Source of the DNA: QHBQ01 sp038230695
GTDB lineage: Bacteria; Chloroflexota; Chloroflexia; QHBQ01
Length of the DNA stretch: 5,890 bases
Assembly (NCBI GenBank): GCA_038230695.1
Contig: JBBRMT010000273.1
Coordinates: forward strand, 1-5,890
Direction: 5' to 3'
Part shown: positions 1-5,703 of the stretch, piece by piece
How the letters are laid out: the number at the start of each line of letters is the position of its first letter
How positions within the stretch are numbered: the first letter of the stretch is position 1
Position numbers and translations under genes: made by a program
Notes under the pieces: model-generated
What the model was told of the DNA's origin: nothing
What the model saw: the letters and a program-made list of their open reading frames with translations, nothing else
The model's database searches: none

Positions 1-113
1 ACCGCGAACTGGCCGCCCGCGCTGATGCGGGCATCGCCCTGCTCGATGGCCGCATTGTAGAGCAGCACGGCGCGAACGCGATCGTCAATGGCACAGCCGA
101 GGTGCAATCATGA
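1..113 (+). CDS. ABC transporter ATP-binding protein, C-terminal end only (partial)
   Basis: Only the last 36 codons are in the window, read in the frame starting at base 3 and ending at TGA 111-113. The peptide begins RELAARADAGIALLDGRIVE. This is the usual stretch after the H-loop of MacB/LolD-type ABC ATPases, where a His-Asp pair is followed by an Ala/Arg-rich helix and then a DGRIV strand. The two bases before the frame (AC) would suit an Asp codon ending that His-Asp pair, but the His itself is off the window, as are the Walker A, signature and Walker B motifs. The stop overlaps the permease ATG as ATGA, which implies translational coupling and one transporter. The role is inferred to be the cytoplasmic ATPase that powers the permease encoded next. 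Family assignment rests on a short tail plus context. Confidence 0.78.
   Translation, partial: RELAARADAGIALLDGRIVEQHGANAIVNGTAEVQS
99..104 (+). promoter_or_regulatory. Ribosome binding site for the permease
   Basis: GAGGTG lies inside the last codons of the ATPase gene, five bases before the permease ATG at 110. Together with the ATGA stop/start overlap it supports this start and coupled translation. Confidence 0.65.
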
Positions 114-2455
114 GCGCAACCCTGCGAAAGTCGTTCGCTGACGTAACCCGCCGCAAGAGCCGCACTCTGATGGTGGCGCTGGGCATCTTCATCGGTGTGT
201 TCGGCCTGACCGTGATCAACGTTACCCAGGATACCATCTTCGCCGCCTACACCTTCAATCAGGGTATCAACGCCGACCGTCCCGACCTGATGCTGAACGT
301 AGACAAGCTGGACGATACCCTGCTGCCCCAGCTTACCGCCGTTGCCAATGTCAAGTCGCTGGAGTACCAAACCGTCTTTGTCAGCCAGTGGCGCATCAGC
401 GCCGCCCCAGGTCATGTTGATTTCGCTATCAACAGCTTTCCCGACCTACAGCACATCCCTGTAAATCCGCCGCAGCTAACCAGCGGTCGCTACGCCAATG
501 CGCCGGGTGAAATTACGATGAGCTATGGCGACCTCAGTTTCCAATCGTTCAATGTCGGCGACATGGTAACGATAGATGGCGCACACGGGCAGGCAAAATT
601 GCAAGTGGTGGGCATTATGCGTATCTCTGGCGAGAACAAGCCATTTGGTTTCATGACGGATGCGGGCCTGGCCCAGCTAGCCGATACCGATGCTACTCAT
701 TTCATCAATATTCGCGTCAACGACAACGCCCAGCAACGCAGCACTGCTATCAGCGTCACCCAGATACTAGCCGCCGACCACATCACCGTACTGCGTACCG
801 ACTCACCATCACTGCCCGGCATCTCGCAAGACCAGCTCTCCGGCATCTTCACCCTGCTTCGCATCCTCGCCATCCTCGCGGTAATTATCAGTGGCCTGCT
901 CATCCTCAACACGGTCGCCACACTTGTTGCCGAGCAAACTGCGATTATCGGCACAATGAAGGCAATTGGCGGCAGCCGCAACGCGATTATGCTCGGCTAC
1001 CTGCTATCAGTGCTGCTCTACAGCCTGCTGGCAACCTTGCCTGCCATTGCCATCGGACTGCTGGCGGGCTATCAACTGGCCGACTCACTCTCAGCCACTA
1101 TCCCACTAGCGGTTGGCCCTTTCGCGGTCGAACCCTGGATTATCATCCTCAGCTTGCTGATCGGCTTCGGCGTGCCATTCTTTGCCGCCTTGCTGCCGCT
1201 CTGGAATGGTACCCGCATCAGCGTGCGTGATGCCCTGGCTGCCTACGGGGTTAGTGCGGAACCGGGCAGCGGCCCGCTCATCCGTCTGAGCCGCCGTCTC
1301 ACCTGGCTGTCGCAAACCACCTGGCTGGGGCTGCATGGCACCTTCCGCAAACGTTGGCGCGTCACTCTCACCCTACTCACCCTGATTATCGCGGGGGTTG
1401 GCTTCCTGGTTGTACAAACCGCTACCGCCTCGGTCAACTACACTGTCGCGGAAAGCTATGGCACCGTCAATGCCGATATATACGTTACTTTTCGTGGCAC
1501 CCCAACCTACACTCAGACGCAGAGTCAGCTAGCCGCCCTGCCCAATATCACCCGCATTGAACCCTATCGCGCCATTCATCTAACCACCCAGTGGGGGGAT
1601 CTACAGATGATCGGTGTGACCACCGATACCCAGCTTTATCATACTCAAATAATCAGCGGGCGCTGGTTTCAGCCTAGCGATACCAACGTCATCCTCCTTA
1701 GTGATAGCGCCGCTTCCCGCACGGGCTTGACCGTCGGCAGCGCGATTACCCTCACCAATCAGAGCTTGACGGTGATCGGCATAATCAAGCAGCCGGTTGA
1801 TGTGCTGGGTTGGATTGGTTCCGCAGTGCTGCCAATTGATACCCTCGCCGAGATTAACCGACCCCCAGCGGTCCTCCAGCAGTACATCGTGCAAGCAAAA
1901 GACCGCTCATCCGCCGCCGTGAACCAGCTTGCCAACCAGATTGATCAGATTATCAACCCTGCTGCCACCCCAGTCGTCGGTCAGAAGTTCAGTTTCGACA
2001 ACAGCGTGGAGACCTCCCAATCCTACACCGCTCGCCGCCAGCAAACCTGGTATGTTCTGTACGCGCTGCTCTACGGCGTGGCTGTGGTAATCAGCGCAGC
2101 GGGTATCATGGGCCTGGCCGCTACCCTAACTGCCTCAGTGCTGGAGCGGCGACGGGAAATCGGCATGATGCGGGCAATGGGCGCAAACACCCGCCAGGTG
2201 GCGCAAGTCTTCTGGGTAGAGGGGCTGGCGCTCGGCGGCATCGCCTGGTGCGCCGCCGCCCTGCTCGGTTTGCCCCTCGCCTTCGCCTTCGTACAGGCTT
2301 TCAGCGGCATGGTGCTGCCCACCGACTTCATCGTAGACCCCAGCGCCTTTATGGTAATGCTGGTCGCCGTCCTCGCCATCGCCGCCATTGCCAGTATCGT
2401 CCCCGCCCTGCGTGCCACCCGCCTGCGCGTCGCCGAGACGCTGCGATATGAGTAA
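110..2455 (+). CDS. MacB/FtsX-family ABC transporter permease, two fused halves
   Basis: A 781-residue integral membrane permease, inferred partner of the ATPase ending at 113. Two MacB-like units lie in tandem. Unit 1 has a TM helix at about 18-39, an extracytoplasmic domain at about 40-243, then three TM helices near 246-273, 293-322 and 341-365. Unit 2 has a TM helix near 417-437, a second extracytoplasmic domain at about 440-645, and TM helices near 648-676, 704-730 and 745-767. That predicts eight helices. Each unit keeps the cytoplasmic FtsX coupling segment after its second helix: EQTAIIGTMKAIGGSR (275-290) and ERRREIGMMRAMGANTRQ (679-696). The C-terminus PALRATRLRVAETLRYE is typical of the family. 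Relatives (MacB, LolC/E) use ATP-driven movement of the outer domain to move lipoproteins, peptides or drugs rather than a classical channel. The substrate here cannot be read from sequence. A single chain carrying both halves would need only one permease copy per ATPase dimer. Confidence 0.94.
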   Translation: MSATLRKSFADVTRRKSRTLMVALGIFIGVFGLTVINVTQDTIFAAYTFNQGINADRPDLMLNVDKLDDTLLPQLTAVANVKSLEYQTVFVSQWRISAAPGHVDFAINSFPDLQHIPVNPPQLTSGRYANAPGEITMSYGDLSFQSFNVGDMVTIDGAHGQAKLQVVGIMRISGENKPFGFMTDAGLAQLADTDATHFINIRVNDNAQQRSTAISVTQILAADHITVLRTDSPSLPGISQDQLSGIFTLLRILAILAVIISGLLILNTVATLVAEQTAIIGTMKAIGGSRNAIMLGYLLSVLLYSLLATLPAIAIGLLAGYQLADSLSATIPLAVGPFAVEPWIIILSLLIGFGVPFFAALLPLWNGTRISVRDALAAYGVSAEPGSGPLIRLSRRLTWLSQTTWLGLHGTFRKRWRVTLTLLTLIIAGVGFLVVQTATASVNYTVAESYGTVNADIYVTFRGTPTYTQTQSQLAALPNITRIEPYRAIHLTTQWGDLQMIGVTTDTQLYHTQIISGRWFQPSDTNVILLSDSAASRTGLTVGSAITLTNQSLTVIGIIKQPVDVLGWIGSAVLPIDTLAEINRPPAVLQQYIVQAKDRSSAAVNQLANQIDQIINPAATPVVGQKFSFDNSVETSQSYTARRQQTWYVLYALLYGVAVVISAAGIMGLAATLTASVLERRREIGMMRAMGANTRQVAQVFWVEGLALGGIAWCAAALLGLPLAFAFVQAFSGMVLPTDFIVDPSAFMVMLVAVLAIAAIASIVPALRATRLRVAETLRYE

Positions 2456-2456
2456 C

Positions 2457-2553
2457 TAATACCAATTATGTTTGGAGCTGGTGTAAATTGCATCAGGGCG
2501 AGCGCAGCCCGCCCCTACGTAATTCTCACTATCTCTTCGGCTAATTGGTATAA
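2457..2553. repeat. MITE-like element with terminal inverted repeats and a central palindrome
   Basis: Two bases after the permease stop begins TAATACCAATTA (2457-2468). Its inverse TAATTGGTATAA lies at 2542-2553, and the two match at 11 of 12 positions with a perfect 10-bp core (2459-2468 with 2542-2551). Between them GGGCGAGCGCAGCCCGCCC (2496-2514) is an imperfect palindrome. Read on the minus strand its one mismatch becomes a G-U wobble, so an 8-bp stem forms. About 97 bp with terminal repeats and no coding capacity is the form of a miniature inverted-repeat element. TA dinucleotides at 2460-2461 and 2549-2550 could be the target duplication of a Tc1/IS630-type transposase, but TA is self-complementary so this is ambiguous. 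It may also act as a transcript-end structure for the transporter operon; no T-run follows. Confidence 0.55.
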
Positions 2554-2603
2554 CATCCCCTCCACAAAGGGCTGATCGTTACCCACAAATGAAATCATCC
2601 AAT

Positions 2604-2636
2604 GGCACGCCGCTGCAAGAAGGCAGGTGGCGTGCC
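2604..2636. repeat. Stable hairpin (8-bp perfect inverted repeat)
   Basis: GGCACGCC (2604-2611) pairs perfectly with GGCGTGCC (2629-2636). The stem can continue inward by G-U, C-G and U-G pairs, leaving a loop of about 11 bases. No T-run follows on either side, so it is not a standard intrinsic terminator. Its function is unknown. Confidence 0.6.
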
Positions 2637-2723
2637 GAGTTACTGGGGGTTGGGGGCGTAGCCCTTTGTTGCCGTGCTACTATGCTCATCTTCAGCAGGC
2701 CAGTTGGCGTATTACCGCGCCGC

Positions 2724-2901
2724 GCTTATCCCGTGCAAGCGTCTGTCGTACAGCAGATGCCAACATTGGCGCATTTGGGCTTTCGATAAGCCTTGAAGCG
2801 CTCTACCGCTCGGAAGCTCGCTCCCAGCCCTCGGTAACTCGGCGGGCGGCAGCTTATCCCCCACCACTAACGCCCTTCACCACTTGCGGGTAATGATAAG
2901 C
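2724..2901. repeat. Four copies of GCTTATC in alternating orientation
   Basis: GCTTATC occurs at 2724-2730 and 2852-2858, both extended to GCTTATCCC. Its complement GATAAGC occurs at 2785-2791 and 2895-2901. The order is plus, minus, plus, minus, giving two inverted pairs. A second pair of words, TTGGCGTATT (2704-2713) and TTGGCGCATT (2766-2775), precedes the first two copies at similar distance. They may be protein binding sites or remnants of a duplicated repeat; the words are short, so chance is possible. Confidence 0.35.
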
Positions 2902-2976
2902 CCCGCTGGAGGGGAACACGCTACTGCCATCATCACAATGGGGTTTAAGTGATAGTAGCATAGCGCGACAGTTTTG

Positions 2977-2985
2977 TGCTATTAT
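2977..2985 (+). promoter_or_regulatory. Extended -10 promoter for the two-component operon
   Basis: TGCTATTAT is a TGn extended -10 element followed by TATTAT, matching the TATAAT consensus at five of six positions. No good -35 hexamer stands 16-18 bases upstream, which is tolerated when an extended -10 is present. Transcription would begin near 2991-2993, giving a leader of about 25 bases before the regulator start. This supports transcription of the regulator-kinase pair separate from the transporter genes. Confidence 0.5.
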
Positions 2986-3001
2986 GTATCGCTGAGGTAA
3001 G

Positions 3002-3008
3002 AAGGGAG
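3002..3008 (+). promoter_or_regulatory. Ribosome binding site that fixes the TTG start of the regulator
   Basis: AAGGGAG ends eight bases before TTG at 3017. No ATG or GTG occurs in frame between this site and the first beta strand of the receiver domain, so the TTG is the only start that gives a complete domain. Confidence 0.75.
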
Positions 3009-3016
3009 CAAACCAG

Positions 3017-3685
3017 TTGGCAACCCGCATACTGCTGATAGATGACGACCCCAGGATTACCGCCCTCTTGCAGCGGGGGCTGGCCTACGAGGGCTTTGCG
3101 GTGGACACTGCACACGACGGCGCGACCGGCCTGGCCCTCGCCCGCGAACACCCGCCCCAACTGGTGCTGCTCGACATCATGATGCAGGGGTTGGACGGCT
3201 TCCAGGTATGTCGTCAACTGCGGCAGCAGGGTGATGCCGCCATTATCATGCTTACCGCCCGCGACGAGGTTAGCGACAAGGTATCGGCGTTGAATCTGGG
3301 TGCGGACGACTATATCGCCAAACCGTTCGCCTTCGATGAACTGCTTGCCCGTATCAATGCGGTGCTGCGCCGTCATCATCCTGGTGATGCCGCCCTTGTC
3401 TACGCCGACCTGAGTGTAGACCCCGCCACCCGCGAGGTTCGTCGCTCCGACCAGCCAGTAGAACTTACCGCCCGCGAGTACGACCTGCTGATGCTCTTCC
3501 TCCGCCACCCACGTCAGGCGCTAACCCGTGAGCAGATCATCACCCAGGTTTGGGGCTACGATGCCGACGGGGAGACAAATGTGGTCGAAGTCCACATCGG
3601 CCACCTGCGCCAGAAGCTGGAGGCGGGTGGCGGCGCAAGGTTGATACACACCATTCGTGGAGTTGGCTATCAGCTGAGGGAGTGA
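3017..3685 (+). CDS. OmpR/PhoB-family response regulator
   Basis: A 222-residue cytoplasmic transcription factor, full length for the family. The receiver domain spans about 4-118: acidic residues D9-D10-D11 for Mg binding, phosphoacceptor D53 in LVLLDIMM, switch residues T80 and Y99, and K102-P103 in the AKPF loop. The winged-helix DNA-binding domain spans about 127-221, with ELTAREYDLL at 149-158, a recognition-helix region around NVVEVHIGHLRQKLE (188-202), and the closing wing LIHTIRGVGYQLR. The position four residues after D53, usually proline in the M-P-G-x-D-G loop, is Gln57; all catalytic residues are intact. Translation starts at TTG with a good AAGGGAG site. The kinase gene follows after four bases, so the two form one operon. 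Target genes are not evident; the adjacent transporter is a candidate from position only. Confidence 0.97.
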   Translation: MATRILLIDDDPRITALLQRGLAYEGFAVDTAHDGATGLALAREHPPQLVLLDIMMQGLDGFQVCRQLRQQGDAAIIMLTARDEVSDKVSALNLGADDYIAKPFAFDELLARINAVLRRHHPGDAALVYADLSVDPATREVRRSDQPVELTAREYDLLMLFLRHPRQALTREQIITQVWGYDADGETNVVEVHIGHLRQKLEAGGGARLIHTIRGVGYQLRE

Positions 3686-3689
3686 GGCA

Positions 3690-5090
3690 ATGTACATCCG
3701 CACCAGGCTTGCGCTGCTGCTTACGTTCGTGATTGTGATCGTGTTGGTTGGCTTCAGCGTGACCATCTATCAGCTTACCCGCCAGAGCCTTTACGAGGGT
3801 ATTGCTCCCGACCTGAAAGCGCGGTCGGCGATGCTGGTAGCTGCGCTCGAACCAGCGGCGGGTAGCACCACCATGCGTATCCCCGACCTCAGCAACTATG
3901 TCACCCCTGATATATGGGTTGAGGTGTTGGATGCCGACCATAATGTGCTGGCCGCCACCGGCTACCCGATCAAAACCCCTGCCGGTATTAGCAGCAGGCT
4001 AATCAAAGGCGGCGTGTCCAACGATCCTATCCCTGAGAACCTGCTAAACAACTCATCATTCAGCGTTTATAGCCAGGCCGTGACCGCAAATGGGCAAATT
4101 ATCGGCTATGTGGTGGTCGCACGCTCACCATATACTATCCAGCAGGTATTGGACGAGCTACAACGTTTCCTCATCCCCGGCACCATCATCGCACTATTGG
4201 TGGGCGGGCTGCTCTGCTGGATAGCGGTGCGCTTCACCTTGCGTCCGGTCGAACGACTAGCGGTCAGCGCAGCGGCGATCGCCACCTCTGGCGACCATGC
4301 CCAACGACTGCCCGCGCAAAAGCCCAGCGACGAAATACGCCGCCTGGCTGGCACTATCAATGGGATGCTCGACGCACTGGATCAGGCGTATCAACAGGTA
4401 CGCACTGCTAACGACCTACAGCGCCAGTTCCTCGCCGATGCTAGCCACGAGCTACGCACCCCGCTCACAATTATGCTCTCCACCCTCGACGTGCTGAACC
4501 GCGTGGGCAAAACCGACCCTCTGTATCAGACCCAGGCGCTGGCTGATATGCGGGTGGAGGTTAGTCGCATGGCCGCGCTGGTGACGCAACTGCTGATGCT
4601 GGCCCGCACCGACGAGGCCGCCACCTTGGCTTACCAGCCGCTTATGCTCAGTGATGTGCTAGCCGAGGCCTGCCGACAGACGGAGCTTGCCGCGTCCGGC
4701 CCTACTCTGAATTATGCGGGCCTTGCGCCGCTGGCAGGCGCTGTAGTATGGGGTTATCCCGACCACCTGAAGCAACTCTTCCTCATCCTGCTCGACAACG
4801 CCTGCAAGTACACCGCAGCGGACGGGCGGGTGGACGTTTGCGGCCAGCTTGTGGCGGGCAATGCGATCATCATGGTCGCCGATAGTGGCATTGGCATCCC
4901 CGCTCACGACGTGGCAAAGGTATTTGAGCGCTTCTATCGTGCCGACAACGCCAGCGCCTACCCCGGCAGTGGACTCGGCCTGACCATAGCCCAGCGCATC
5001 GCCCAGCAGCATAGTGGCACAATCACACTTAGCAGCGAACAAGGGCAGGGCAGCCGCTTCACTGTCACCCTGCCCTTGTTCATCTCCTAG
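3690..5090 (+). CDS. HAMP-containing sensor histidine kinase
   Basis: A 466-residue membrane kinase, the expected partner of the regulator encoded just upstream. TM1 is at about 7-28, an extracytoplasmic sensor region at about 29-159, TM2 at about 160-181, and HAMP at about 182-234 (starting TLRPVERL). The dimerisation/phosphoacceptor helix carries H253 in ASHELRTPL. The ATPase domain (about 350-465) has the N box with N370 (LLDNACKYT), the G1 box D398-G400 (VADSGIGI), the F box FERFYRAD (412-419), and the G2 box GSGLGL (426-431). Every motif needed for autophosphorylation is present. The sensor region is not recognised; DIWVEVLDADHNVLAATG (74-91) resembles a beta-hairpin of a PAS/Cache-like fold, which is only a guess. 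The start ATG sits seven bases after GAGGGAG (3676-3682), inside the end of the regulator gene. A large extracytoplasmic domain argues against a Bce-type intramembrane-sensing kinase. Confidence 0.97.
   Translation: MYIRTRLALLLTFVIVIVLVGFSVTIYQLTRQSLYEGIAPDLKARSAMLVAALEPAAGSTTMRIPDLSNYVTPDIWVEVLDADHNVLAATGYPIKTPAGISSRLIKGGVSNDPIPENLLNNSSFSVYSQAVTANGQIIGYVVVARSPYTIQQVLDELQRFLIPGTIIALLVGGLLCWIAVRFTLRPVERLAVSAAAIATSGDHAQRLPAQKPSDEIRRLAGTINGMLDALDQAYQQVRTANDLQRQFLADASHELRTPLTIMLSTLDVLNRVGKTDPLYQTQALADMRVEVSRMAALVTQLLMLARTDEAATLAYQPLMLSDVLAEACRQTELAASGPTLNYAGLAPLAGAVVWGYPDHLKQLFLILLDNACKYTAADGRVDVCGQLVAGNAIIMVADSGIGIPAHDVAKVFERFYRADNASAYPGSGLGLTIAQRIAQQHSGTITLSSEQGQGSRFTVTLPLFIS
5038..5080. terminator. 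Perfect 13-bp inverted repeat at the kinase 3' end, possible bidirectional terminator
   Basis: AACAAGGGCAGGG (5038-5050) is exactly complementary to CCCTGCCCTTGTT (5068-5080), with a 17-base loop. It lies within the last coding bases of the kinase, ending eight bases before the stop codon, and just beyond the stop of the convergent reductase gene. On the plus strand the stem is followed by CATCTCCTAGCCTTT, which is pyrimidine-rich but not a true T-run, so classical intrinsic termination would be weak. It may instead be a transcript-end stabiliser or an antisense barrier. Confidence 0.5.
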
Positions 5091-5098
5091 CCTTTAAC

Positions 5099-5689
5099 CT
5101 ACCTTACCACGCGGTATTGAAGATGGGTTACACCAACGCCTTCTATCACTCGCGTATATTCCAGTTCAATCGGCTCTATGCCTAGATACTCGAACATTCG
5201 CACCCCCCTGCCAAGCAGGAAAGGTACCAGGTCTATATTGATTTCGTCAAGCAGTCCGGCCTTGAGGCATTGCTGCGCGATGCTTGCGCTGGCTACTGCA
5301 ACGTTCCGATCGCCTGCGACATTCCTGGCTTTTTCAATGGCGCTTTCAACACCATCGGTGACGAACGTGAATGGCACTCCTTCGTAGGGCCATTCCTGTG
5401 GCACTGTATGTGTTACCACAAAGACTGGTACGTCCATGGGGTGGCGACCACCCCACCCTTTGGTGACGTCGAACAATCTCCGCCCCGCCACCAGCGCCCC
5501 TGTCGTTCGGATTGTTTCCTGAAGAAGTTCGGCGCTGGCAGGTGAGACCTTGGCCACCATCCTGCCGTCGGGAAACTTAAAGTCGGTGTCGCCGCTGGAG
5601 TACCACTTAAAGAGCTGCCCAAAATCCTCCTCCGGCCCAGCGATAAAACCATCCAGCGACATTGAGACCCCGGTAACGACTTTGCCCAT
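5099..5689 (-). CDS. RibD C-terminal/dihydrofolate reductase-fold family protein
   Basis: A soluble 196-residue protein of the RibD_C/YyaP-like family, related in fold to dihydrofolate reductase and presumed to bind NADPH; the substrate is unknown for most members. Visible family features are VVTGVSMSLDGFIAG at the N-terminus (4-18), GALVAGRRLFD (64-74), VPVFVVTHTVP (87-97), and AGLLDEINIDLVPFLLGRGVRMF (144-166) as the C-terminal signature. Where relatives usually have Gly-Gly-Ala before the QQ-L helix, this protein reads Ala-Ser-Ala (133-135), a change at a probable cofactor-phosphate loop. The start chosen is the ATG at 5689, seven bases after AAAGGAG. The ATG at 5695 is one base from that site, and the longer open frame to 5812 overlaps the upstream membrane gene. 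It ends 8 bp from the convergent kinase gene. Confidence 0.9.
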   Translation of the reverse strand: MGKVVTGVSMSLDGFIAGPEEDFGQLFKWYSSGDTDFKFPDGRMVAKVSPASAELLQETIRTTGALVAGRRLFDVTKGWGGRHPMDVPVFVVTHTVPQEWPYEGVPFTFVTDGVESAIEKARNVAGDRNVAVASASIAQQCLKAGLLDEINIDLVPFLLGRGVRMFEYLGIEPIELEYTRVIEGVGVTHLQYRVVR

Positions 5690-5696
5690 GTTCATG

Positions 5697-5703
5697 CTCC
5701 TTT
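5697..5703 (-). promoter_or_regulatory. Ribosome binding site of the reductase-family gene
   Basis: AAAGGAG on the minus strand directly follows the TAG stop of the upstream membrane gene (5706-5704) and is seven bases before ATG 5689. It sets the start and shows the two minus-strand genes are adjacent in one operon. Confidence 0.75.

Larger units (their letters stand above)
2554..2956. other. Non-coding spacer with several inverted repeats; no gene recognised
   Basis: About 400 bases between the MITE-like element and the regulator promoter. Short open frames here (for example 2589-2789 and 2627-2893 on the plus strand) lack a ribosome binding site and give Arg/Ser/Pro-rich peptides with no recognised domain, so none is called. 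What can be seen is an 8-bp perfect hairpin at 2604-2636, a G-rich tract of two G5 runs at 2645-2656 followed by a small GGGC/GCCC hairpin (2654-2664), two small palindromes GCCAgtTGGC (2699-2708) and GCCAAcaTTGGC (2759-2770), and four GCTTATC/GATAAGC copies (2724-2901). The content suggests decayed or non-autonomous repeats, or a regulatory leader region, rather than a lost gene. Confidence 0.6.

Noticed and set aside
2071..2493. Minus-strand open frame of 140 codons opposite the permease C-terminal half
   Set aside because: Ala/Arg/Thr-rich peptide typical of the complement of a membrane-helix gene, overlapping a confident FtsX domain.
2604..2636. Hairpin as an integron attC site
   Set aside because: No GTTRRRY/RYYYAAC core sites and no neighbouring cassette structure or integrase.
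2704..2732. TTGGCG with TATCCC at 17-bp spacing as a sigma-70 promoter
   Set aside because: The -10 matches only three of six consensus bases and no gene follows closely; the extended -10 at 2977-2985 is much better.
2589..2893. Two overlapping plus-strand open frames (66 and 88 codons) in the gap
   Set aside because: No ribosome binding site, no recognised domain, and the region is made of inverted repeats and G tracts; treated as non-coding.
2945..3508. Minus-strand open frame of 187 codons opposite the response regulator
   Set aside because: It lies antisense to a gene with complete catalytic and DNA-binding motifs and shows no domain; its openness follows from codon bias of the sense gene.
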